64,000 nucleotides of DNA from Lobosporangium transversale (lineage: Eukaryota; Mortierellomycota; Mortierellomycetes; Mortierellales; Mortierellaceae), in NCBI RefSeq assembly GCF_002105155.1, contig NW_019029003.1:248001-312000 (forward strand), written 5' to 3'. Below the pieces are notes generated by a model that worked only from the letters and a program-made list of their open reading frames with translations, searched no databases and was not told where the DNA came from. Positions 22,462-31,629 of the stretch are shown piece by piece. Every line of letters starts with the position of its first letter. Position 1 is the first letter of the stretch. The position numbers and the translations under genes were made by a program.

Positions 22462-23177
22462 ATGGCCCGCACTGTTATTAAGAAAGACGAGGTTCCTCCT
22501 TGCCCAAGACCAACCACTTCCACCAAGACAATGCTTCCCTCTTCAGACAAGAGCTTAAGTCTGTCTTTGGGCACGTCTCCAGAGTCGCGTCCTGCTGTCA
22601 CTTCTCACTCTCCTATCACTCCTTCGACCCCTACCACTCCTCCTGCTTCTGCTTCTTCTTCTACTCCTGCCGTTGTTCCTGCTCCTGCCGTCGTTGTCAC
22701 TCCCCCTTCTTCTGCTTCTCCTGAGGTGGTTGCCCTTACTGACCACGAGGTTGGCCCTTCCTCTGTTTCGCCATTTGCAGCGGAGAAGTCTTCTCCAGAA
22801 TCTCCTCAGTCCCAGACAGTTCCCCCCCCGCTCGAGAGCTAAATAAGCGGTCAGCTGAGGCCTTTCAAGACATAGACGAGCCAATTGAGAAACGCGTACG
22901 GGCGAAGTATCTTCTTCACGGCGAGGTGGCATTCTCCAGAGGCTTGGCTGACCAGTCGCGTCTTCGCGAGAGGCTTCGTTCACGGAAGGTGCAACTTGCG
23001 CCTGAGGAGCGTCACGAGATTGAGCTTGACCTGTCCTTGGCGACAAGGGATGTGGAGATTGGATTGGAGTGCCTTCGTTTGCTGTGTCCTCCCGCCCCCG
23101 ACCCAGACTTGGCTGGTGTAATTGATCTGGCGCGAGAGGTTGTTCGGTGTCGGCGTAGTGGGGATTCTTCTCAGTAG
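22462..23177 (+). CDS. Antisense ORF inside the Ty3 element (one-base shift)
   Basis: On the strand opposite gag-pol, between pol and the adjacent LTR and overlapping the pol 3' end, an ATG at 22462 in the context catcATGG opens a frame rich in S, T, P and A. At a run of eight C (22822-22829) a one-base shift joins it to a second frame with KRSAEAFQDIDEP, EKRVR and VAFSRGLADQSRLRERL, ending at TAG 23175-23177 after a helical region. Codon choice and composition look coding. A 45-bp T-rich tract and promoter-like DNA precede it. No known domain; antisense ORFs between pol and the 3' LTR are known from some plant Ty3 elements. It may be a real accessory gene, with the C run as a mutation or sequencing slip. 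Confidence 0.5.
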
Positions 23178-26100
23178 CTCTCTGTAGGTTCTCAATAAAA
23201 TCATCTTCCCATAATCGTTGCCTTTGAGTTGCGAGCTTGAGGAAGTCTCCATTAATTGTTTCTACCCCATCCTTTGTGCCATAATGCGTTCGACCCGTCT
23301 TGATCCCATATGATCCCTTTTCATTCGCCCAGACTACTTCAAATGGACCTAACCAACGCGGCTCCAGCTTGCGTCCAAAGCCTGTGACGAAATCCAAATT
23401 GAACATGTAAACCCTTGATCCTACTTCGAACGATTGTGGGCGAACACGTCGATCATAGTAACGTTTCATCCTGTCATTGGCATTAAGCTTGCATGAGTAT
23501 GCATACTCACGGATTCCCTCTCTTCTTACGATAAATCTCGCCATGCTTTCTTCTAGGACTACATCGTTCTCTTCCGGTGCCTCTGCTGAAACGAGGAACT
23601 TGTCGTCCGCGAACAGTCGCCGTAACGCTGACTGTCCTGTGTAGCCCATAAGTGCTTCCATTGGCGACACTCCTGTGCTCCTAACGACTCGACAATTCAC
23701 GTCGAATACTGCTTTCGGTAGGAATGCATCCCAATCCTTAGATCCAGCTGGCAGTACTCTCCTCAGTCGCTCCTCGATAAGCTTATTTGTCGCCTCGACC
23801 TGTCCCTGACTTTGCGGATGCCTTGTCGAACCAGTGACGTGCTTGATCCCCCAGAGGTCACAGAAAGTCTTGAATTCGTTACGAAATGCGGGGCCTCCAT
23901 CCGATCTAATCATAACAGGGAGCCCGAACCGACAGATAATCTTCATAAATAGAACAGCTAGGACGCCTTGCGCGCCTTTGTTGGCCACTGCATGTGCTTC
24001 AGTCCACTTGGTGAAGGAATCTGTGAAGACGACTATGGTGGTCATCCCCCTAGGCGTTTCGACTAAGTTCTCAATCAAGTCAACGAAGAGAACTTCAAAT
24101 GGGAACTCGGAGACCGTAGGATGCAACCTGTTATGTTTCACTCGACTTCCAAATTGCTGGCAACGGCCGCAAGACTTGACCCAGTGGAATACATCCCGTC
24201 TCATCGTTGGCCACCAACACACGTCACGAACTGTTGCTAGGGTAGACTCTGCTCCATAGTGACCGCCCTTGTCGTGTGCCTCCTTCAGCACACCTTCGAC
24301 TTCATCCTCAACTACGCACCTCTTCTCTCTGTTGTCGGCATCTCTATACAGTAGGTCACCTTCCTTCGTCAGTCGAAACCTGTATGCCTGTCTCTTGATC
24401 CTCCTCATTTCAACTTTGTCTTCTAACTCCAGTCTCATCTCGGCTAGGTACATGTAGAAGTTCGCGTACCATTGGCTCGCCAGCCACTTTTCTCCTGTGG
24501 ATTCTGCCCTTCGGCTCAGACACTCTGGCACCTCGTCATCGATGTCATCCGTGGCTATTCCTTCCGACATAATGCGACTCATCCCGTCTGCATTGCCGTT
24601 CTTCGTACCTGGTTTGGTCTTAATGACCAGCTCGAATTCCGACAGAATCATCTGCCACCGCGCAGGTCGACCAGTCAGATCAGTCTTGGAAAACAACCAT
24701 TTGAGTGGCGCATGGTCTGTGTAAACGACAACGGACCTACCCAGGATGTAAGGCCGAAACTTCTTGACGGCTATGACAACGGCGAGGCACTCTTGCTCAA
24801 AGGTAGAGTAGTTGCGTTCGGCTCCTTGAAAGGTCTTCGAGTAAAAGTAGACCGGTCTCAACTTACCCTCCTCATCTTCTTGTTCTAGCACTGCGCCCAT
24901 AGCGTATTTGCAGGCGTCACACGAGACCACCCAATCCTTCTCGAAATCTGGAGCCTTAAGTACCGGAGCTTGAATTAACTTGGCTTTGAGACCCTTTACT
25001 GCGGCCACCTGTTCAGGACCCATGGTGAAGCTTGCACCTTTCTTGAGGAGCCTCGTCAGCGGCTCTGCAATCTGAGCGTAGCTTTCGACGAACCTTCGAT
25101 AGTAGCCCGTCAAGCCCAAGAATGCACGTACATCTTCCTTGCTACGTAATGGGGTGAAATTCTTGACCTTGTCAACTTTGTCTGGCATGACCTCAATTCC
25201 ATCTTTGCCGACCACGTGGCCAGTAAACTTCACCTTGTCATACCCGAAATGGAGCTTACTAGTCTTGTACTTGACTCCTCCTGCGCGAGCTGCCGCAAAC
25301 GTATGATCGAGGGCTCTCAAATGCTCTCCCCAGGTCATCGTGCGCACGCACACATCGTCCATGTACGCCTCAAGCACTCTTCCGATAAGGTCTGAGTACA
25401 CTTTTCTAACGAAGCGACTGAAGGTATGTGGCGCGTTCTTGAGCCCAAATGGCATTACCTTGTATGCAAACGTCCCAAAAGGCGTACGGAAGCCAAGATA
25501 CTTGACATGCTCTTTTTTGATGCCAATCACGTAATAACCTTGAAATCCGTCCAGGCTACTGTAGTACTCGAATCCGCCTAAGTTGTCAAGTATTTCCTCG
25601 ATGTTTGGCAGTGGCCAGCTCTCCCTTTCGGTAACCTTATTTAGGCCTATGTATGCGACGCACTTGCGCAAGGATCCGTCTTTCTTAGGAGCAAGACTCA
25701 GCGGCGCGCACCACTCGCTCTCCATCTCTATGATTTTTCCTGCCTTAAGCTCATCATCAACACTCTTCTTAAGGAAGTCAAGCTCCTTCGGCGAGTACCG
25801 TTTGCACCATCCTACGTACACTGGCTTGGCGCCTGGTTGAATGTTGATCTCATGTTCTAAAATAGACGTCACTTCGAGGTCCTCAAGGTTGGTAGTCAGC
25901 CTGTCCTTATTCTTTTCAAGTAACTCCACAATCTGTCCGTATTGCTCATTGGACAAATTTGGGTTGATGTCCACGTTGACTCCGTCAACCGCGAACGGCT
26001 GCCTTTTTACGCGAGCATCGTCATTCTCGCACTGTATCTTGCTAGAGAACACTCTTGCGGTCATCGCCTGCAGATCCGGGTCACCAACCTCTATTGTCTT

Positions 26101-28278
26101 CACTCTCAAGGCTCTGTACCCTGCATCAGCATCGGATTCTTCCGTCTCGTAGATTGATTCGTCATCCTCATAGTCGTCGTACTCATCATCATACTCATCG
26201 CTCTCATCAGACAAGTACGTTGATGTCGTAGGCTGAGGGGTTGAGGCGCGAACATTTAGACCGCCACCAAGGGTGATAGTCCTTCCCTCACTCTCCACGT
26301 AGTACACGATACCGTTGCTCCAATCAGCCTTGGCTTTCAGCGCCTTGAGCCAGTCATCGCCAAGGAGGAAGTCATATGTGCCCTTACAGTCGATCACTCC
26401 CATCGACATTCTCAAGGGGATCCCGGACACATAAATATCGATAGGTCTTGTGCGGCCCGCAAGCTTCTGGAAGGACCCATGGGCTAATAGCACCGCACGA
26501 GTAGCAGGCTCTAACTTCAGTCCGAGTGCGTTTGCCACATGTAGGCCCATCATAGTATGGTCATTGCCTGGATCAATAACGGCGTTGTTGAAGTCTCGTC
26601 CCAAGGCGGTGACGGTCGTGACATCACCCTTGCCACCTTGAACGTTCCTGGCCATAGCTATTGCTGACTGACTCCTCTTAGGCTTGCTTCTTCTTGGAGG
26701 GGCATGGCGGGCCCAGGCCTCGGTAACAGCTGCCTTGAGTTGCACTGCCATCTTTCCACGGTACTTGGAGTGAGTGGCCAAATCAAAATTCAATCCTTCG
26801 ACCGCATCAACGAACACTGGATCAGGAATGACGCGCTTCCTGGTACGCTTTGGCGTCGCATTTGGAGCTTCTGCAACATTATTCTCTCGCCCGTCGACCG
26901 CTCTGTCATCAAAAGTCACTGTCTGGAAGTGGGGGTCCCCAGAAGGTTGCGCACTACTAGTGGATGCCTCAGCCTCCCACTGCATTCCTCGGACAGGTGG
27001 AGTAGTGCCTCTCGTTTCCTCTCTTCGTTGAGACGATGGACCTGCAGGAGTGCCTGTCCTCTCACTGCGACGTCGCTGGGCACCTGTCGAATTTAATCGC
27101 TGTGGCTTAGTCGTGATAAATGATTGGGCGACATTAGTGGCGGAGATTTCTAAACTTTGCACTCTTAGCGAGGAGTTAGTTTGAGTGGCCAATGGGACGC
27201 TATTGGCGCCTGTGGCGGGGCTTCCTTGTTCCTTAGTGCAAACCTTCGAAGTATGGCCTCGCTCGCCACATCGGAAGCATTCCACCAATGGGCAGAACGA
27301 CAAGAGGTGCCCCTCTTGATTACATTTATGGCAGGTTCTACGGGCCATAGGGATAGCCTGCTGACTTCGAACTTCGGCGGGTTGGAGCACGGCATTAGGT
27401 CTAGCCTCCACTCTAATATGCTTGGCCAATTCAGAGGAACCAAACACTCGCCTCGCTACAGCCGGGCTCATTCTTGAGATAGTCTGAGCGATTCGCGCCT
27501 CCGGAGTTCGCTCCTCGGCAGCAAGGGTCCAGGCTCCGAACATGTCTGTTAATTCGTCTACGCTTAATTGATTAACTTTCTCTTTGTCGTCTTTGAAGTC
27601 CGCTAGGAAGCCAGAGTAGTGCGTCCTCGGCACTAGGGTCGATCCAAGCAGAACATTCGTCTCGATTGGTGCAGCATGCTCAGCGTTGCTGCGAGCTATG
27701 ACACGGCTCTCAGTGGTGTCAATGCCCCAACGATTTCCTTCAACCAATTGTGTCACTGATTCGAAGGTTTCCTTCAAGGTCGCAGGCGCTTCTTTGTTCT
27801 TGACCTTGAAAGGATGGTCTTGCCTCAAACCCTTGCAAAATCTGTACGCCAGTAGACGCTCGGTGGCTGTTGGGATCTTGTACGGCTGTGCGTCGCAACC
27901 AGACTCTGGGTCGAGGAGTTCCATGGTAAGTTTCATTCGTTGTACATAGTTGGCTGTCGTCTCATCTTCTCCTTGCTTAATAGAATGCAACTCGTCCAGG
28001 GTGACATCCTGGCTTCTAGGGGTAGAGGCCTCCATGATGAAATCGCTGACGAACTGGCTCCAGGCACCATTCGTCTTGTTTGTCATCCTCCAGCGCCTGA
28101 TCCAGCGTTGGATCTTGCCTGTCGCCTGCCTCTCGACGAACATCAACTTGTTGCTCAGGGTTTCTCCTTCGATAACACCTCCAAAATCGCTGATCCATGT
28201 CGCGGCGGTTAGACCCTCAGCCTCTGCCGACGGCCACTTCGGGATCATGGTAAGAAGAATCGATAAATTGGAAGACAT
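22555..28278 (-). CDS. Ty3/gypsy Gag-Pol polyprotein
   Basis: One uninterrupted frame of about 1,907 codons from the ATG at 28278, with gag and pol fused without a stop or shift. Order: Gag; two CCHC zinc knuckles (CHKCNQEGHLLSFC and CFRCGERGHTSKVC, about 314-350); a retropepsin-like domain whose active-site triplet reads DPG (about 566) rather than the usual D-S/T-G; reverse transcriptase with YMDD (about 972); RNase H (TDHAPLKWL); and integrase with an HHCC-type zinc finger and a D-D-E core (RSDGGPAF, QVEATNK). The PR-RT-RH-IN order is Ty3/gypsy. The last 150 or so residues are an Arg/Ser-rich tail lying opposite the plus-strand ORF at 22462-23177 and may be read-through rather than functional protein. 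Confidence 0.92.
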   Translation of the reverse strand: MSSNLSILLTMIPKWPSAEAEGLTAATWISDFGGVIEGETLSNKLMFVERQATGKIQRWIRRWRMTNKTNGAWSQFVSDFIMEASTPRSQDVTLDELHSIKQGEDETTANYVQRMKLTMELLDPESGCDAQPYKIPTATERLLAYRFCKGLRQDHPFKVKNKEAPATLKETFESVTQLVEGNRWGIDTTESRVIARSNAEHAAPIETNVLLGSTLVPRTHYSGFLADFKDDKEKVNQLSVDELTDMFGAWTLAAEERTPEARIAQTISRMSPAVARRVFGSSELAKHIRVEARPNAVLQPAEVRSQQAIPMARRTCHKCNQEGHLLSFCPLVECFRCGERGHTSKVCTKEQGSPATGANSVPLATQTNSSLRVQSLEISATNVAQSFITTKPQRLNSTGAQRRRSERTGTPAGPSSQRREETRGTTPPVRGMQWEAEASTSSAQPSGDPHFQTVTFDDRAVDGRENNVAEAPNATPKRTRKRVIPDPVFVDAVEGLNFDLATHSKYRGKMAVQLKAAVTEAWARHAPPRRSKPKRSQSAIAMARNVQGGKGDVTTVTALGRDFNNAVIDPGNDHTMMGLHVANALGLKLEPATRAVLLAHGSFQKLAGRTRPIDIYVSGIPLRMSMGVIDCKGTYDFLLGDDWLKALKAKADWSNGIVYYVESEGRTITLGGGLNVRASTPQPTTSTYLSDESDEYDDEYDDYEDDESIYETEESDADAGYRALRVKTIEVGDPDLQAMTARVFSSKIQCENDDARVKRQPFAVDGVNVDINPNLSNEQYGQIVELLEKNKDRLTTNLEDLEVTSILEHEINIQPGAKPVYVGWCKRYSPKELDFLKKSVDDELKAGKIIEMESEWCAPLSLAPKKDGSLRKCVAYIGLNKVTERESWPLPNIEEILDNLGGFEYYSSLDGFQGYYVIGIKKEHVKYLGFRTPFGTFAYKVMPFGLKNAPHTFSRFVRKVYSDLIGRVLEAYMDDVCVRTMTWGEHLRALDHTFAAARAGGVKYKTSKLHFGYDKVKFTGHVVGKDGIEVMPDKVDKVKNFTPLRSKEDVRAFLGLTGYYRRFVESYAQIAEPLTRLLKKGASFTMGPEQVAAVKGLKAKLIQAPVLKAPDFEKDWVVSCDACKYAMGAVLEQEDEEGKLRPVYFYSKTFQGAERNYSTFEQECLAVVIAVKKFRPYILGRSVVVYTDHAPLKWLFSKTDLTGRPARWQMILSEFELVIKTKPGTKNGNADGMSRIMSEGIATDDIDDEVPECLSRRAESTGEKWLASQWYANFYMYLAEMRLELEDKVEMRRIKRQAYRFRLTKEGDLLYRDADNREKRCVVEDEVEGVLKEAHDKGGHYGAESTLATVRDVCWWPTMRRDVFHWVKSCGRCQQFGSRVKHNRLHPTVSEFPFEVLFVDLIENLVETPRGMTTIVVFTDSFTKWTEAHAVANKGAQGVLAVLFMKIICRFGLPVMIRSDGGPAFRNEFKTFCDLWGIKHVTGSTRHPQSQGQVEATNKLIEERLRRVLPAGSKDWDAFLPKAVFDVNCRVVRSTGVSPMEALMGYTGQSALRRLFADDKFLVSAEAPEENDVVLEESMARFIVRREGIREYAYSCKLNANDRMKRYYDRRVRPQSFEVGSRVYMFNLDFVTGFGRKLEPRWLGPFEVVWANEKGSYGIKTGRTHYGTKDGVETINGDFLKLATQRQRLWEDDFIENLQRATEKNPHYADTEQPLAPDQLHQPSLGRGREDTANEGTPIQSPHPLSPRTGQAQSRDAPQAQVAPSVNEASREDATGQPSLWRMPPRREEDTSPVRVSQLARLCLERPQLTAYLALERGGNCLGLRRFWRRLLRCKWRNRGRANLVVSKGNHLRRSRRRGSDNDGRSRNNGRSRRRSRSRRSGRGRRSDRRVRSDSRTRLWRRAQRQT

Positions 28279-28315
28279 TGTAGCTGCCACCCCCTGCGTA
28301 GATCACCAGAAATAT

Positions 28316-28679
28316 TGTTGCAAAATTTAGGGGCAGATGTGGTAGGAGATTTAGGTCGTTTTGGTGGATTATGAAGCCGGTCACTTCCAGCTGCAGATAG
28401 ATAAATAATTCTAACACAATAAAAGAACACACACACTACTCAAAGACTGGACGAGAACAGTCAGTACTCAAATGGCTCTTGTGTAAAAATAAGGAACCTT
28501 TAATGATCTATGGCTACTAACGACGAACGTTGTGAGGGCTCTTTACCTGGACGAGAACAGTCAGTACTCAAATGGCTCTTGTGTAAAAATAAGGAACAAG
28601 GAGCCAGATTTTCCTGAGCTGTTGCTCGTTAAATAGTTGGTGGCGAACCCTCTACACGTGACTAAAACTAAAACCAACA
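28316..28679. repeat. LTR of Ty3 element (5' LTR with respect to gag-pol)
   Basis: 364 bp, identical by eye to 21735-22098, with the same internal direct repeat of about 50 bp. Confidence 0.95.
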
Positions 28680-28769
28680 ATACAATTCCCCAATCTCAAA
28701 AGCGTTCACTTAATTGGGACGGCGACGACCAGGAACAACACGACGATCAAAGCAAGCGGTGCCGCCAGA

Positions 28770-28789
28770 CCCCCCCCCCCCCCCCCCCC
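28770..28789. repeat. Homopolymer of 20 C
   Basis: It codes a proline run in the Helitron accessory gene. The run length keeps the frame open, but it is a likely site of length error. Confidence 0.9.
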
Positions 28790-29282
28790 AGAAACCTATC
28801 TCCCACGCACTCTTCTTCCCCTCACCAGAGTCCTCTATAGCCATCTTCCCCTTGCCAGAGCTTCCTAAAGCCATCTTCCCCACGCCAAAAATCCCCACAT
28901 CCTCCTCGCTCTCGCTCTCGCTCTCCCCTTCACTCTCGACCGCTCTCTCCTACACGCCCCGTCCATCAATCAGATCGGGAAGACCAACTCTCTGTTCATT
29001 CGCTTTCACTTGAAGAAACAGTAAGCACGCCGAGAGGCACCGATGCTACCGCCCCGTGGACTGCCCAAAACCTTCGTTTCCATGCCGGTTTATATGATCT
29101 ATTGAAAAAGCGAGCCGACACTGAAACTCTTTTGCTTGAAGAACAACAAAATGTCAATAAAAAAAAAGACTTTAATATTTAATACCTAATAAATAAAAAA
29201 GAAACCTTTGTGTCAAAAACGTTCAATTTTGTGTTGGAACCCCAACGAGGGTAAATGAGCCTCACGAGGCAAAGCCTAGACT

Positions 29283-29320
29283 GGAGCGACCGTGAGCGAA
29301 GCCACGGGTCGCCCGTCTAG
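29283..29320 (+). other. Helitron 3' terminal hairpin and CTAG end
   Basis: An imperfect stem (GCGACC-GTG with CACGGGTCGC, one bulge, eight-base loop) is followed by CCGT and CTAG at 29317-29320, then host T. This matches the known Helitron 3' end. Confidence 0.7.
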
Positions 29321-29640
29321 TTCTCTTCTATTTCCTGTGGAAAAAGGATTTAAAACCTAACCTTTTTCATCACGCTTCAAGTTTATAATTCGCAATCACA
29401 TTGACATCTGCAACATGATTCCTGAAAATACCAGAATGTAGAACAGTGTAGCTGTTTAAATGTTGGACAAGCTGTATGTCCGCTTTGTCACTGTCGTTTC
29501 TTGCCTTAATACTGTGTCTCGTTAATGCTCTACCTCGTTAATACTGTGCCTCGATAAAACTGTACTCTGGTTGAGCAATAATAAAGGAAGCGCTGTCTGC
29601 AGTACAACAGAAAGAAAGGTCTTTTCTCAGTAGCACTTAA
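29321..29640 (+). pseudogene. Relic of TMEM234 promoter and first exon
   Basis: Sequence from 29321 is similar to 50200-50420, the 5' end of the TMEM234 gene beside copy 2. Shared stretches include ctatttcctgtgg / ctatttcttgagg, cacattgacat and an ATG (29415) beginning M-I-P-E-N against M-L-P-E-N. It then stops after eight codons. The intron start and an actacgacttt patch near 29649 also match, with unrelated sequence between. No later exons are present, so this is a decayed second copy. Confidence 0.6.
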
Positions 29641-31629
29641 AAAATACTACGACTTTCTGAAGTTTAATTAAAGCTTTCAAGCGAATAATCCAGTAGATGT
29701 AGATCAGTGCACAATGAAGAGGAGAGAACACTCAGATAAACATAGCATGGGCCTGCGAGCAAGAATATTAAACTAAATTGATGGCCGGAACGGAAGGACT
29801 TAATGGTATTGTGAAAAAAGCGAAGACGCCAGCAAAAAACGAAGGCTGAAGGAGAACTAATTGCACGTCTACGACGCATCTTGGAGATGGCGTTCCATAT
29901 GTCGCTTGCGCATATACTTGTGACCTTGCTCAGCTGACGAAACCGGGTTCCAGGCTTTGATATTGGTATTTGTGTTTGGCCGTAAGCCGAGAGGAGCTAC
30001 TCGGGCGCTATTGACGGCGTTACCATCCGGGTCGCAGGGTATTCAAGCTCGTTGCGTCGGCAGTAGTTGAGATAGCCATTGCTAGTCTGATACTGCTCCC
30101 CGAGTGAGCCGAGTACTTTTTGGTATTATCCACCTTGATTATTCATAGCATCAAACTTCACATAACATTTGAACAATGTACAACATTCTTTTCTCGCGCG
30201 CTAGCGAGTTCCAGCTTAAAATGATCAATAAATAGTAGGAGTTGGCCATAACACAGTGAATATTCCGGTTATCTATAGTAACCACTCTTCACTTGTTCTT
30301 CAAGGGCTATGAATCCATTGCAAGAAAAACAATTGATCACACTGACTGCCATCCCATGAGTACTTTTATTTTGGGCCCTTATCTAGAAAAAATAAGAGTC
30401 CACGAGCGCTCGCAACTTACATCTTTTTTTCCAATTCTCATGCTCACGATAGCATTAGCATCACGCTCTACAAAAGCACAAACCATTCTTTCTTTTTTAT
30501 TAAACGATAGCCACTCGAAAAGAACGGCGCGCGTGGGATGAAGAGCATGCCCACAGAGACTTCGGTTATCGGCCTCAAGCCTCAATGAAGAACTCCTAGA
30601 CAGGGACCACACATTTGACGAAGATGAATGTGGAACCAATGATAATGGCGGTTACTGTGAGTCTTCCAGATGATCATTTGTAGGTCTAAATATTAAACAG
30701 CCACTTGCTTGGCATCTGCTATTTTTGACCTTTTTACTGACCTCTTCTGCGTGTCTCAGTGCTTCGGTAGATAGAGAGCCTTACAGCCCGCTGCATTCAG
30801 TAACATGCGCAAACAAGGCAAAATTTATCACTTTGCGGCTAGAGCAGGTAAGAGCAGCTTAATGTTTACTAAGGCAGCACTGCAGACTCTTGTGGTGAAG
30901 TATACGTGAGATGTCATCAAGGTCGGATAAGGTGATCTCGAGGAATGAGTAAGTGGGATAGGAAGCAAAGATAGGGGTATAGGAATGGCTTTATTATAGA
31001 CTGAGCTTTCCTATATTCCATGACCTTGAACTGAAACACGCTCTAGACACTCTCAATACAGTTATAAAAGCCTTAAATAGCTTTGTAATATTCAGACAGT
31101 ATTTGTTGGGTTAACTTATTCGAACAACGGCAACAGAAATACATGATATATTTTCAATATCAAGGTTGCTATCTCTGGATGCTAAAAACTTGGCCATGGA
31201 AGTGTAGAGCCGTACAGCATGTAACTGCTTTTTTGAGACAGGATCAGACAAAAGCCGGTACCTCATGCTGGGCCTTGCCATAGCCATTACTAAATATCTG
31301 ATGTTATGAATAGAAGTGAGGGAGCCCCTGAAGTGCACTCCCAATGCGCTAGCATATGAAAGATTTCTAGTGTTTGGCAATGCTAACATGGCCATTGTCC
31401 CAAATGACTTCAAGAAGCAAGCCCACTATCACCGCTAGGTCTGCCTATGGTAAACGAGAGCTCCCCAAATCCCTTTCCCTCCTCTAGCAGACCAGGCAGA
31501 ACCAATCTAACGTGTTAAGTGTGCGTCATTTCGGAGTTCAAAGCCAACTTCTCAACCACGTTACCCGTTTTGTGAGACCTTGGAACCCGCGACTTGGGTC
31601 TACATTTTCCTCCTCAGTTACCTCACTAG
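29641..31629. other. Relic-rich DNA without an intact gene
   Basis: No complete gene. On the minus strand about 30130-29870 reads in pieces as LNYCRRNELEYPATRMVTP and RPNTNTNIKAWNPVSS, which look like an old element protein I cannot name. At 30379-30639 (minus) a frame contains ERDANAIVSMRI, a weak match to a RuvC-III-type motif. At 31111-31413 (minus) a frame with IHNIRYLVMAMARPS vaguely resembles hAT-type sequence. None is strong. Confidence 0.3.

Larger units (their letters stand above)
21735..28679 (-). mobile_element. Ty3/gypsy-type LTR retrotransposon, complete and recent
   Basis: Two LTRs of 364 bp (TG...CA) bound an internal region with a single long gag-pol frame on the minus strand. 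A 4-bp duplication ATAC flanks the element (21731-21734 and 28680-28683). LTRs are identical by eye, so insertion is recent. On the coding strand a purine-rich GGTGGGGGTG tract touches the 3' LTR (22099-22108), and a TGG-beginning stretch lies seven bases inside the 5' LTR as a possible primer-binding site. It interrupts the Helitron accessory gene. Confidence 0.95.
21389..29182 (+). pseudogene. Helitron-borne accessory gene split by Ty3 insertion
   Basis: An intron-containing gene behind the helicase. Exons 21389-21478 and 21573-21623 and a third exon from 21709 join in frame. The third exon is cut at 21734 by the Ty3 element and resumes at 28684 in the same frame. The product is S/T/P-rich, then has KRS, an acidic stretch and KRCR (a likely nuclear signal), a proline run coded by 20 C bases, an RSRSRS stretch and a helical C-terminus (RFHAGLYDLLKKR) ending at TAA 29180. 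Besides the insertion there is one in-frame TAG at 28838-28840, where a CAG would continue the reading. Promoter-like CA-rich sequence precedes the ATG. No known domain. It may be a captured host gene or a resident Helitron gene. Confidence 0.6.
10272..29320 (+). mobile_element. Helitron (rolling-circle transposon) containing two nested elements
   Basis: The 5' end reads TCTATATACTAAAG after an A, matching the TC/TCTMTAYTA type of Helitron start. The 3' end has a hairpin (stem GCGACC-GTG / CACGGGTCGC, about 29286-29312) followed by eight bases ending in CTAG (29317-29320) and then a T, the classical Helitron 3' structure with insertion between A and T. Total span is 19,049 bp; removing the TIR transposon and the Ty3 element with their duplicated target bases leaves about 4.84 kb. 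Between the ends lie decayed Pif1-type Helitron helicase sequence and a second, accessory gene. No HUH Rep motif was found, so the copy is probably non-autonomous. Boundaries are read from motifs and from comparison with the copy 2 intergenic region; they are not proven by a second Helitron copy. Confidence 0.65.

Noticed and set aside
22555-23000. Arg/Ser-rich C-terminal domain of pol as a true domain
   Set aside because: It mirrors the S/T/P-rich antisense ORF and has no counterpart in usual Ty3 integrases; left as unproven.
28637-29013. Proline-rich ORFs starting in the LTR
   Set aside because: They start within the Ty3 LTR and pass the 20-C run; the frame that continues the Helitron accessory gene explains the region better.
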